DNA of 64,000 nucleotides. Origin: Sulfuriferula sp. GTDB lineage: Bacteria > Pseudomonadota > Gammaproteobacteria > Burkholderiales > Sulfuriferulaceae. The stretch spans positions 186,001 through 250,000 of the forward strand of contig JARLJL010000013.1 of the NCBI GenBank assembly GCA_031291235.1, written 5' to 3'. The first letter of the stretch is position 1, and each line of letters opens with the position of its first letter. The notes below the pieces were generated by a model. The model did not search any database. It worked only from the letters and a program-made list of their open reading frames with translations, and had not been told where the DNA came from. The position numbers and the translations under genes were made by a program. Positions 1-8,126 of this stretch are shown piece after piece.

Positions 1-1127
1 CGGCCGATGGCGTGCATGCCGTGATAGAAATCATGAAAAGTTGCGTGCGGCAGCCAAGCCTCGTCGAAATGCAAGGTGTCGATCTGGCCGTCGAGCAGTT
101 CCTTGATGGTTTCGACGTTGTATAGCACGCCGTCGTAAGTGCTCTGGGTGATCGTCAGCACCCGCGGTTTGGTTTTGACGCCACGCGCAAACGGATTGGC
201 GTCGATCTTTTTCTGAATATTTTCCGGTTTGAATTCGTCCAGCGAAATCGGGCCGATAATACCGTAATGGTTACGGGTCGGGGTCAGGAACACCGGTATC
301 GCACCGGTCATGATGATCGCGTGCAATATCGACTTATGGCAGTTACGGTCGACCACCACGATATCATCCGGCGCCACAGTCGAGTGCCACACAATCTTGT
401 TGGAAGTCGAGGTGCCATTGGTAACGAAGAACAAATGATCGGCACTGAAAATACGCGCAGCATTACGCTCGGAAGCCGCTACCGGCCCGGTATGATCCAG
501 CAGCTGACCAAGCTCTTCGACCGCGTTGCAGACGTCGGCGCGCAGCATGTTTTCGCCGAAAAACTGGTGGAACATCTGCCCGACGGGGCTTTTCAAAAAC
601 GCCACGCCGCCCGAGTGACCCGGGCAATGCCAGGAATAGGAACCGTCCGAAGCGTAATGTGTCAGTGCGCGGAAAAATGGCGGCGCCAGCGAATCCAGAT
701 AGGTTTTGGTTTCGCGCAGAATATGGCGGGCAACGAATTCAGGGGTATCCTCGAACATGTGAATGAAGCCATGCAACTCCTTCAGCACATCGTTGGGAAT
801 GTGGCGCGAGGTACGCGTCTCGCCGTACAGAAAAATCGGTATCTCGCTGTTGCGAAAGCGAATCTCCTCGACGAAGCCACGCAGCTGGGCAACGGCCTGA
901 TCGGCGGCAACCGGCGACGAGAATTCCTCGTCATCTATCGACAATATGAATGCTGAAGCCCGGCTCTGCTGTTGCGCAAAGCTCGACAAATCGCCATAAC
1001 TGGTCACACCCAGCACTTCGCTGCCTTCGTCTTCCAGCGCCTTGGCGAGCGCGCGTATGCCCAGCCCGCTGGCATTATCGGAACGGTAATCCTCATCAAT
1101 CACTACGATAGGGAAACGAAATTTCAT
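1..1127 (-). CDS. Orn/Lys/Arg decarboxylase (C-terminal part outside window)
   Basis: PLP-dependent basic amino acid decarboxylase of the large fold-I family (CadA/SpeC/AdiA type), which makes cadaverine, putrescine or agmatine. Only the first 375 codons are inside the window. The ATG at 1127 follows a strong GAGGAG site. Residues 1-130 are the response-regulator-like wing domain. The PLP domain then begins, with HCPGHSGG near residue 166 and TNGTSTSNKI near 240. The pyridine-contacting Asp lies in the HFDEAW motif near the window edge; the Schiff-base lysine lies beyond it. The substrate cannot be decided from this portion. Confidence 0.88.
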   Translation of the reverse strand, partial: MKFRFPIVVIDEDYRSDNASGLGIRALAKALEDEGSEVLGVTSYGDLSSFAQQQSRASAFILSIDDEEFSSPVAADQAVAQLRGFVEEIRFRNSEIPIFLYGETRTSRHIPNDVLKELHGFIHMFEDTPEFVARHILRETKTYLDSLAPPFFRALTHYASDGSYSWHCPGHSGGVAFLKSPVGQMFHQFFGENMLRADVCNAVEELGQLLDHTGPVAASERNAARIFSADHLFFVTNGTSTSNKIVWHSTVAPDDIVVVDRNCHKSILHAIIMTGAIPVFLTPTRNHYGIIGPISLDEFKPENIQKKIDANPFARGVKTKPRVLTITQSTYDGVLYNVETIKELLDGQIDTLHFDEAWLPHATFHDFYHGMHAIG

Positions 1128-1171
1128 TGTTTACTCCTCAACACCTGCACGCGTGCGGCGCAGACCATATC

Positions 1172-1223
1172 CCGAAAAATATAAACCGCCAAGACAAACT
1201 CGATGACATCGTTGTCTTGGCGG
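1172..1223 (-). terminator. Intrinsic terminator downstream of dcd
   Basis: A perfect 12-bp stem (arms 1186-1197 and 1212-1223) with a 14-base loop. On the minus strand it is followed by a T/A-rich tract (TTTATATTTTT). It sits 30 bases past the dcd stop and before the decarboxylase start, so it separates the two transcripts. Confidence 0.75.
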
Positions 1224-1252
1224 CCTCGTCATTTACATCACATCATACCAAG

Positions 1253-1819
1253 CTACATGGAAGGTAATGTGACACCACTTTGTCCCTGATATTTGCCCCC
1301 GCGATCACGATACGAGGTTTCGCATACTTCGTCGCTCTCGAAGAACAACACTTGCGCCACGCCTTCATTGGCATAAATGCGTGCAGGCAACGGCGTGGTA
1401 TTGGAAAACTCCAGCGTGACATAGCCTTCCCACTCCGGCTCGAACGGCGTGACATTGACGATAATCCCGCAACGCGCGTAAGTCGATTTACCCAGGCAGA
1501 TCGTCAGCACATTACGCGGGATACGAAAATACTCGACCGTGCGCGCCAATGCGAACGAATTCGGCGGAATGATACAGGAATCGCCAACCACATCGACAAA
1601 TGAATTGGGGTCGAAATTTTTCGGATCGACGATGGTGGAATTGATGTTGGTAAACAGCTTGAATTCGTTGGCGCAACGTATGTCGTAACCGTAGCTCGAG
1701 GTGCCATACGACACGATTTTATGCCCGTTAACCTCACGTACCTGCCCCGGCTCAAACGGTTCTATCATGCCGTGCTGTTCCGCCATGCGGCGTATCCATT
1801 TATCAGCTTTAATGCTCAT
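1253..1819 (-). CDS. dcd: dCTP deaminase
   Basis: Deaminates dCTP to dUTP, feeding dTMP synthesis in the cytosol. The 188-residue length fits the trimeric bacterial enzyme. The family signature is visible around residues 111-138 (GKSTYARCG, then [10 protein letters not shown] with the catalytic Glu in EGYVTLE). SSYGYDIR near residue 42 belongs to the nucleotide-binding surface. It lies 16 bases downstream of apbC on the same strand, suggesting co-transcription, and ends at a clear terminator. No anomaly seen. Confidence 0.96.
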   Translation of the reverse strand: MSIKADKWIRRMAEQHGMIEPFEPGQVREVNGHKIVSYGTSSYGYDIRCANEFKLFTNINSTIVDPKNFDPNSFVDVVGDSCIIPPNSFALARTVEYFRIPRNVLTICLGKSTYARCGIIVNVTPFEPEWEGYVTLEFSNTTPLPARIYANEGVAQVLFFESDEVCETSYRDRGGKYQGQSGVTLPSM

Positions 1820-1835
1820 TATGATTAACCGGCTC

Positions 1836-2924
1836 TCAAGTGTTCTGAATCACGATTTTAGGAAAGGCGTTGCTGTGATCCTGCGCCTGTTCTGCAACCT
1901 TGACTGCCACGCGGCGTGCAATCTGCTTGTAAATCTCGGAAATACGGCTGTCCGGCGCAGTCACCACAGTAGGTGCGCCGGCGTCGGCTTCCTGACGGAT
2001 ACGGATATCCAGTGGCAATGCACCGAGGAATTCGACTTCGTAATCGCTGGACATTTTCTCGCCGCCGCCTTCGCCGAAGATATGCTCTTCATGGCCGCAC
2101 TTGCTGCAGATATGAATACTCATATTCTCAACGATACCGAGGATAGGGATGCCGACTTTCTCGAACATCTTGAAACCCTTGCGTGCATCAATCAGCGCGA
2201 TGTCCTGCGGCGTGGTCACGATGACCGCACCGGTCACCGGCACGCGCTGCGCCAGCGTCAGCTGAATATCGCCGGTACCTGGCGGTAAATCCACCACCAG
2301 ATAATCCAGATCGCGCCAGCGCGTATCGTTCAGCAATTGCTCCAGCGCCTGCGTCACCATCGGGCCGCGCCACACCATCGGCGTTTCGGCGTCGATCAGG
2401 AAACCGATCGACATGATCTGCAGGCCATGGGCTTCCATAGGCTCCAGGCTCTTGCCGTCGCGCGATTCGGGGCGACCCTGCACGCCCAGCATGGTCGGTT
2501 GCGACGGGCCGTAAATATCGGCATCCAGCATGCCTACCTTGGCGCCTTCGGCAGCCAGCGCCAGCGCCAGATTCACCGCCGTCGTGGATTTGCCCACGCC
2601 GCCCTTGCCGGACGCGACCGCAATAATGTTTTTCACATTCGGGATCAGCTTCACGCCACGCTGCACGCTATGCGAAACGATCTTGAAGCTGACGCTCACA
2701 GTAATGCGCCCGATGCCGGCTATGGTCTTCAGCGCATCGGTCACGATCTGACTGATAATCGCAGTCTGGCTTTGCGCCGGGTAGCCCAGCATGACTTCCA
2801 GCGACACGTCGTTACCGCTAATCTGAATGTTGCGTATGGTTTTGCTGCTGACAAAATCCTTGTGCGTATTGGGATCGATGGCGGTTTTTAATACCGTTTG
2901 TACATCTAATTCTGAGATAGCCAT
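1836..2924 (-). CDS. apbC: Fe-S cluster carrier ATPase ApbC/Mrp
   Basis: P-loop ATPase of the Mrp/NBP35 family that binds and delivers [4Fe-4S] clusters to apoproteins in the cytosol. The ATG at 2924 was chosen (362 aa) because an AAAGGA site precedes it; an upstream ATG at 2963 would overlap the next gene. Residues 1-80 form the DUF59/MIP18-like domain. A deviant Walker A ([10 protein letters not shown]) spans about residues 105-114, and the Switch/Walker B region is [20 protein letters not shown] segment supplies the CxxC cluster ligands. It is followed closely by dcd. Confidence 0.95.
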   Translation of the reverse strand: MAISELDVQTVLKTAIDPNTHKDFVSSKTIRNIQISGNDVSLEVMLGYPAQSQTAIISQIVTDALKTIAGIGRITVSVSFKIVSHSVQRGVKLIPNVKNIIAVASGKGGVGKSTTAVNLALALAAEGAKVGMLDADIYGPSQPTMLGVQGRPESRDGKSLEPMEAHGLQIMSIGFLIDAETPMVWRGPMVTQALEQLLNDTRWRDLDYLVVDLPPGTGDIQLTLAQRVPVTGAVIVTTPQDIALIDARKGFKMFEKVGIPILGIVENMSIHICSKCGHEEHIFGEGGGEKMSSDYEVEFLGALPLDIRIRQEADAGAPTVVTAPDSRISEIYKQIARRVAVKVAEQAQDHSNAFPKIVIQNT

Positions 2925-2949
2925 TCCTGTTTCCTTTAAGTGGGCGGAG

Positions 2950-3561
2950 TCAATCGAACACATGCGCGAGTTCGCGCTGTATCGCTACGTCGGCCCCGGG
3001 CCCGTAGTGACTGGTGAGCGGATCGAAATCGTCGATAAAAGCATATTCGAATTTGACATCCTGCAAACCCAGGGTGCCAAACATGCGATTCTCAAACGAA
3101 TAATCGTCGACTTGCTCGATCAGCGTCGGCCAGCCGGAATCCCCTTGCGACAATATTGGTCCGAAAAACACCATGCCGGGTTTATTCTTGCAACGCAACG
3201 CGCAACTGCTCTCGGTGCGTCCCGACATGGGTAAAAAGTCTATGGTACGGGAAAACCGGTTTTCGCGATCCAGCACGATATCGACTGTCCCGCTAATACG
3301 ACGCACCTCATGACCATACGCCATGGATTGCGCACCGGCAGCTTCGCGCCAGGCATCCACATCGACCGCACCGAAATGGCTGGGGTAGAAAACAAACTTC
3401 AACGGCATGACAGCGTTGATTTCGGCCAGCAATTGCGGCGTATAGGCAGGCGAATTGATCAAAATGCCGCCGCCTTCCTTATCCGCCAGAAAAAAAACCG
3501 CCGGGCGACTGCCCGGCAAATAATATACTGCCCTGTCAAACGACTCAAACAATAACTGCAT
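2950..3561 (-). CDS. Metallo-beta-lactamase-fold-like protein lacking metal ligands
   Basis: A 203-residue soluble protein, not confidently recognised. The order of short hydrophobic strands and the segment FYPSHFGAVDVDAW (near residue 58) resemble the MBL-fold HxHxDH loop, but only one of the usual histidines is kept. A second loop reading FLPMSGRTESSCALRC sits where MBL proteins carry the next ligand histidine. An enzymatic role is therefore doubtful. The ATG overlaps the rppH stop by one base (TAATG), so it is translationally coupled to rppH. Two cysteines near residues 119 and 123 could be functional. The MBL assignment is inference from pattern only. Confidence 0.6.
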   Translation of the reverse strand: MQLLFESFDRAVYYLPGSRPAVFFLADKEGGGILINSPAYTPQLLAEINAVMPLKFVFYPSHFGAVDVDAWREAAGAQSMAYGHEVRRISGTVDIVLDRENRFSRTIDFLPMSGRTESSCALRCKNKPGMVFFGPILSQGDSGWPTLIEQVDDYSFENRMFGTLGLQDVKFEYAFIDDFDPLTSHYGPGADVAIQRELAHVFD

Positions 3562-4094
3562 TATTTACTCACCAACAGAACAATCCCATCCTCGCGCTGC
3601 GCAACTTGACGCTGCACCTGATCGCGTTCCAAATAATGCGACAGCTCGGAGAGCGCTGCGCGATATACTTCGCGCTTGAAATCCACCACCGTTTCCATCG
3701 CTACCCAGTAATCATTCCAACGCCAAGCATCAAATTCCGGATGCGTCGATGCGCGCAAGCACACATCGCAATCCCGGCCCGTCAGGCGCAACAGAAACCA
3801 GATCTGCTTTTGGCCGCGATAATGTCCGCGGCAATCGCGACGCGTCCAGTGCCGCGGCACATCGTAACGCAGCCAATTTCGCGTACGCCCTAATATCCGC
3901 ACATGCTGCGGTTCCAGGCCGACCTCTTCCATCAATTCCCGGTACATGGCCTGTTCCGGGTTTTCGCCATGGTTGATGCCGCCCTGCGGGAACTGCCAGG
4001 AATGTTGCCGTATCCGTTTGCCCCAAAACACTTCATTTCGGGAGTTGCAAAGAATGATGCCGACATTGGGGCGATATCCGTCCTTGTCGATCAT
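3561..4094 (-). CDS. rppH: RNA pyrophosphohydrolase (Nudix)
   Basis: Removes pyrophosphate from the 5' triphosphate of mRNAs, starting 5'-end-dependent decay. The protein begins [15 protein letters not shown] as in known RppH, so the ATG at 4094 is preferred (177 aa); an in-frame GTG at 4103 would add three residues. The Nudix box is complete: [20 protein letters not shown] in the 38-58 region, with the metal-binding REL-EE glutamates. The C-terminal half keeps the RppH-specific [10 protein letters not shown] strand. It overlaps the downstream MBL-like gene by one base. Confidence 0.96.
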   Translation of the reverse strand: MIDKDGYRPNVGIILCNSRNEVFWGKRIRQHSWQFPQGGINHGENPEQAMYRELMEEVGLEPQHVRILGRTRNWLRYDVPRHWTRRDCRGHYRGQKQIWFLLRLTGRDCDVCLRASTHPEFDAWRWNDYWVAMETVVDFKREVYRAALSELSHYLERDQVQRQVAQREDGIVLLVSK

Positions 4095-4175
4095 ATTCGC
4101 CACCCAAGTTTAATCCGTTACAATTAGGCACATTTTTTCATAGTTCGTTCATATTGGAAAGCCGGGATTTCGAGA

Positions 4176-4607
4176 ATGACAGATTTAGAAAAACAATATA
4201 AGGCGCTGCCGCTCGCGGAACGTCTCGATTTGGCCCTGAGCGAGGCATTGCCGCTGGCTTACAGGCCATTCATGGTACATGAACAATGGATGGTCATTAA
4301 ATGCTATTTCGCCCGCCGCGCCGACCTTACCCAGGACGAAATCGCCGCACTGATTCAGGATCAGGATCATGTCATTCGTTTATGTATCGCCAAACGCCCG
4401 GATCTGACTGCAGAAATGATCGTGCAATGCGTCAATGACCGCGATCCCAATGTGCGTCACGCAATCTCACGCAATCCGAAAATTACCGAAGCGCAACGCC
4501 AGCAATTACTACAGGATATCGATCCGCTGGTGGCACGCGCCGCCGCTAAAGGGCCGAAGGAAACGCAATACCGGCAACGCCCGGGGCAAACGCTGGTGAT
4601 CAAATAA
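4176..4607 (+). CDS. Small protein with leucine-rich-variant/HEAT-like repeats
   Basis: A 143-residue soluble protein of unknown function. From about residue 45 to 130 it has about three tandem helical units of some 24 residues, each with a pattern like RRADLTQDEIAALIQDQD, RPDLTAEMIVQCVNDRD or NPKITEAQRQQLLQDID, typical of LRV or HEAT-like protein-binding solenoids. No signal peptide or membrane segment. It is divergent from rppH and stands alone, about 130 bases before the MoxR operon. A binding or scaffold role is inference. Confidence 0.75.
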   Translation: MTDLEKQYKALPLAERLDLALSEALPLAYRPFMVHEQWMVIKCYFARRADLTQDEIAALIQDQDHVIRLCIAKRPDLTAEMIVQCVNDRDPNVRHAISRNPKITEAQRQQLLQDIDPLVARAAAKGPKETQYRQRPGQTLVIK

Positions 4608-4658
4608 AGTACCAAGCGACCTCAATCTGCCGCAACAACTTGGTTCATATCGACCATA

Positions 4659-4685
4659 TTGCATTTCCATTGCGTTCACTATACT
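4659..4685 (+). promoter_or_regulatory. Possible sigma70 promoter of the MoxR/Bat operon
   Basis: TTGCAT at 4659-4664 and TATACT at 4680-4685 are separated by 15 bases, slightly short of optimal, and lie about 50 bases upstream of the MoxR start. It is the best candidate in this gap, but weak. Confidence 0.3.
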
Positions 4686-4736
4686 GACTCTGATGTTATT
4701 TGCGACTAATCTGTTGTTTACCTACCGGAAAAAACC

Positions 4737-5693
4737 ATGCTGAATCAACCAAACATCATCGCGCTGCGTCGTTCGCTGGAAAACGCCATCGTCGGCCAGG
4801 CCGCGCTGCTGGATCGGCTGGTGATCGGCTTGCTGACAGGCGGTCATATCCTGCTGGAAGGCTTGCCTGGTCTGGCGAAAACCACCGCGGTCAAAGCGCT
4901 GAGCAGCAGCGTACATGCCAGCTTTCAGCGCATCCAGTTTACTCCCGACCTGCTTCCCGGCGACCTGACCGGTACCGACATTTACAACCCGCAGGCAGGC
5001 AGCTTCTGCTTTATCGAAGGGCCGCTGTTCCACGAAATCATCCTCGCCGACGAGATCAATCGCGCACCGGCCAAAGTCCAGTCGGCATTGCTCGAAGCCA
5101 TGCAGGAACACCAGATCACAGTCGGCGGCGTGACCCGCGCGTTGCCGCCGCTGTTCATGGTGATGGCCACACAGAACCCGCTGGAGCAATCGGGTACCTA
5201 CCCCTTGCCGGAGGCGCAACTCGACCGTTTCCTGCTGCATGTCGAGCTGGATTATCCCACGGCAGATGAAGAGCTACTGATACTGCAACGCGACCGCACA
5301 GCCGGAACGTCCAGCGCAGCGCCCGCGCTCGGCATGAACGTCCACACCGTGCTGGCGGCGCGAGAAGAAGTGAAACAAATACATTTAAGCAGCGAACTGG
5401 AACGCTACATCGTGACGCTGGTGGGCGCTACCCGCAACATCGGACAATACTTGCCGCAGCTGGCGGACATGGTCGAAGTCGGCGCCAGCCCTCGCGCGTC
5501 GCTGGCCATAGCCCATGCAGCCAGCGCCCATGCCTATTTGCAGGGTCGGGATTATGTCATTCCCGACGACATATTAGCTGTCGCCCCGGACTGCCTGCGC
5601 CACCGCATTATTCTCAGCTTCAATGCGCGCATGGAAAAACGCTCGCGTAACGAGCTGATTCAGGCGCTGCTGGAAGCCGTACCGGTACCCTGA
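4737..5693 (+). CDS. MoxR-family AAA+ ATPase
   Basis: Cytosolic AAA+ chaperone-like ATPase of the MoxR branch; such proteins work with von Willebrand A (vWA) partners in assembling or maturing other complexes. 318 residues. Walker A is GLPGLAKT near residues 42-49, Walker B is ADEINRAPAK near residue 105, sensor 1 is MATQNPLEQSGTYPLPEAQLDRFL, and the MoxR lid domain forms the C-terminal 120 residues. It is the first gene of a six-gene operon encoding DUF58, DUF4381 and two vWA proteins, the usual context. The client is unknown. Confidence 0.93.
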   Translation: MLNQPNIIALRRSLENAIVGQAALLDRLVIGLLTGGHILLEGLPGLAKTTAVKALSSSVHASFQRIQFTPDLLPGDLTGTDIYNPQAGSFCFIEGPLFHEIILADEINRAPAKVQSALLEAMQEHQITVGGVTRALPPLFMVMATQNPLEQSGTYPLPEAQLDRFLLHVELDYPTADEELLILQRDRTAGTSSAAPALGMNVHTVLAAREEVKQIHLSSELERYIVTLVGATRNIGQYLPQLADMVEVGASPRASLAIAHAASAHAYLQGRDYVIPDDILAVAPDCLRHRIILSFNARMEKRSRNELIQALLEAVPVP

Positions 5694-5707
5694 AGCCGGC
5701 GCATCTC

Positions 5708-6688
5708 GTGAACCTGTCATTCCACAAACTGGCCGTACTCGGACAGCAACTGTTTGCCAGCACCGTCATGCCTGCGAGCTCGACCGAGACCCATGCGCCC
5801 TTGCTGAATGCGGCCCAGCTGGCCGAACTCATCCGCCGCACCCGCTCATTGCAAACGCCGTACTTACGGGAAGCGCATCAACGTCACGCCGGCGATCTGC
5901 GCTCGGCGTATCTGGGCAGCGGCCTGGATTTCGAAGAAGCACGGCTCTATCAGCCCGGCGACGATGTACACGACATGGACTGGCGCACCACGGCCCGTAC
6001 CAACAAACCGCACATCAAAATTTACCGGGAAGAACACCAGCCCGCCCTGCACATTCTGATAGACCGTGGTCCCAGCATGCGTTTCGGTACCCGTAGCCGG
6101 CTCAAGGCCACCCAGGCCGCACGTATTGCAGCGATGTTGAGCTTTGCCGCCGCAGCCGGCAACACCTGCATCGGCGGCAGCATCTGGCAACCCGATGCTT
6201 ACATGCTGCCCTGCCGCAACGGCGAAACCGGCGCCATGCAATTGGTGCAGGCAGCCATCGCGCCATGCCCGCCATTATCATCCGCCCAGTCGCACGTTAT
6301 GCGCCCGTTCGCCGATTTGCTCGCCCAAATTGACACCCTGCTGCCGCGCGGTTCCAGAGTGGTACTGATTAGCGATTTCCGTCAACTGCGTGCCACGGAT
6401 CAGGCTCCGCTGCTGCGTCTCGCCAGCCATCATCAGCTGCAGGCAATCCAGGTGCTCGACCCGAGCGAAGCCATGCTACCCAATGTCGGATTGATGCGGT
6501 TTCAGGATACCGCCTCCGAACAATCGCGCTGGATCGATACCGCCAGCCATGCGGTGCGCACCGCGTTCCAGCAGCAGGCCGAGTTGCATCAGCATGAGTT
6601 GCACGCGCTGTTTCGCCGTATGGGCGTGCATTTGCAGCACTGCATGACCGATGCCGATCCATTCGATCTGTTGCAGGAAATAGCCTGA
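5708..6688 (+). CDS. DUF58 domain protein
   Basis: A 326-residue protein with the DUF58 signature YLGSGLDFEEARLYQPGDDVHDMDWRTTART split around residues 64-98, followed by a degenerate vWA-like fold (LHILIDRGPSMRF near residue 112). DUF58 proteins are regular partners of MoxR ATPases and are thought to act as adaptors. The start given is a GTG 14 bases after the MoxR stop; an in-frame ATG at 5768 is an alternative and has no better ribosome site. No membrane segment, unlike many DUF58 proteins. Confidence 0.88.
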   Translation: MNLSFHKLAVLGQQLFASTVMPASSTETHAPLLNAAQLAELIRRTRSLQTPYLREAHQRHAGDLRSAYLGSGLDFEEARLYQPGDDVHDMDWRTTARTNKPHIKIYREEHQPALHILIDRGPSMRFGTRSRLKATQAARIAAMLSFAAAAGNTCIGGSIWQPDAYMLPCRNGETGAMQLVQAAIAPCPPLSSAQSHVMRPFADLLAQIDTLLPRGSRVVLISDFRQLRATDQAPLLRLASHHQLQAIQVLDPSEAMLPNVGLMRFQDTASEQSRWIDTASHAVRTAFQQQAELHQHELHALFRRMGVHLQHCMTDADPFDLLQEIA

Positions 6689-6690
6689 TC

Positions 6691-7140
6691 ATGAATGCAG
6701 CCACCAGCGGCCTGATCGACATTATCGAACCTGCGCAGCCTGTAGCGAGTACCGTGCATGATCCGGTTATGGGGCTGGCCGCAGCGGCGGCCTTGCTGCT
6801 ATTAGTAATTTTGGCAGTCTGGCGGCAACGTCAGCGCTGCCGGCGCACTACCCGCAAATACTTGCAACAGCTGCGACTGCGCTTGCAGACAGGCGACGTA
6901 AACCAGCAGGATGCAGCCTATGCGCTTGCTGCTGAATTAGCCCGTATATTCAAACTCAGACGGCTGCAAGCCCATAACCCGCCCGCAGCATTGCCGCAAA
7001 CGGCTCACGCCGACTGGGCCAATCTGGTCTCCTCTCTGGACAAGTTACGTTATCAGACAGACATCGGTATTGACGCTCAGGCATGGGCGCGGCTGTTTAG
7101 CATTGCCGAGTCCGCTTCGCGCTGGAGCGGACGATGCTGA
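6691..7140 (+). CDS. DUF4381 membrane protein
   Basis: 149 residues with one membrane helix at about 27-44 (GLAAAAALLLLVILAVW) and a cytosolic helical C-terminal part; matches the DUF4381 pattern. The ATG begins two bases after the DUF58 stop, and the 3' end overlaps the next gene by seven bases, indicating coupled translation. DUF4381 is a standard member of MoxR-Bat operons; its biochemical role is unknown. Confidence 0.8.
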   Translation: MNAATSGLIDIIEPAQPVASTVHDPVMGLAAAAALLLLVILAVWRQRQRCRRTTRKYLQQLRLRLQTGDVNQQDAAYALAAELARIFKLRRLQAHNPPAALPQTAHADWANLVSSLDKLRYQTDIGIDAQAWARLFSIAESASRWSGRC

Positions 7141-8126
7141 CGATGGCCCAACCTGCATGGCTGGCACTGTTGCCGCTGCTGGCGCCGCTTGCCTTCATCA
7201 TCTGGCGGCGCGGCTTTGCGCAGGGCAAAACGACCGATGCAGCTGGTCTTACGCTAGTACATCCCAACCTCGATCTGCTACAGCAAAATGGCGACGTGGC
7301 ACCTGCCTGTTCGCGCTGGCTATTCGCATTGGATCTACTTGCCCTGAGCTGCCTCATCCTGGCGCTGGCGCAACCGCAATGGCTGGGAGCCTGGCTACCG
7401 GAAACGCCGCAAGGCCGCGAAATCATGCTGCTGGTGGACACATCGAAAAGTATGAGCATCGCCGACTTCGAATCGCACGGTCAACCCGTGGAGCGTCTCA
7501 CCGTACTCAAGGATATCGTGAGCCGATTTGTCGCGGGACGCCAGGGCGACCGTTTCGGCCTGATCGGATTCGGCACCATTGCCGGAACGCTGGTACCGCC
7601 CACCTTCGACGTCGATCTGGTCAACGCCATGCTCGAACGCATCCAGATCGGCATTGCCGGAGAGGATACCGCGCTGGGCGACGCCATCGGCCTCGCACTC
7701 AGGCAATTGCATCAGCAGCAGCGTTTGCGGCCCGCGCTCATCCTGTTTACCGACGGCGACAGCACGGCAGGCAATATCACCCCCAGCGAAGCCGTAGCCC
7801 TCGCCCGACACATGGCAGTGCCGATTTACACAGTACAGATAGGCGGAGATCTGTTTGCAGCCGGACGTCCGGCCAGTGCAGCCGCAGCGCAGGCAACCGA
7901 ACCCGGTCTGGTGCAAATCGCGGCGCTGACAGGCGGGCGCTATTATCAGGCCGATAACCGTAAAACCTTGCAACAGGTCATCGACGATATCGGTCAACGG
8001 GAAAAAACCGTGGCACGACCGGCCCGGCGACGCGCCGTACAGGAATGGTATCTGCTGCCGCTGCTATTTGCCGGAGCGATATTCAGCCTGACCCGGCTGT
8101 ATCGGATACACAGGATGGCGGCATGA
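7134..8126 (+). CDS. BatA-like vWA-domain membrane protein
   Basis: 330-residue inner-membrane protein. Two N-terminal hydrophobic segments (about 10-24 and 60-80) precede a vWA domain (about 95-285) with an intact MIDAS metal site: DTSKSMS, a downstream Thr (GEDTALGDAI) and Asp (FTDGDS). A final helix (YLLPLLFAGAIFSL) anchors the C-terminus. In the Bat family such proteins bind partner proteins through the MIDAS metal, in concert with MoxR. It overlaps the DUF4381 gene upstream and the BatB gene downstream (ATGA). Confidence 0.9.
   Translation: MLTMAQPAWLALLPLLAPLAFIIWRRGFAQGKTTDAAGLTLVHPNLDLLQQNGDVAPACSRWLFALDLLALSCLILALAQPQWLGAWLPETPQGREIMLLVDTSKSMSIADFESHGQPVERLTVLKDIVSRFVAGRQGDRFGLIGFGTIAGTLVPPTFDVDLVNAMLERIQIGIAGEDTALGDAIGLALRQLHQQQRLRPALILFTDGDSTAGNITPSEAVALARHMAVPIYTVQIGGDLFAAGRPASAAAAQATEPGLVQIAALTGGRYYQADNRKTLQQVIDDIGQREKTVARPARRRAVQEWYLLPLLFAGAIFSLTRLYRIHRMAA

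Noticed and set aside
4700-5269. 189-codon ORF in another frame over the MoxR gene
   Set aside because: Arg/Pro-rich frame-shifted reading of the AAA+ gene.
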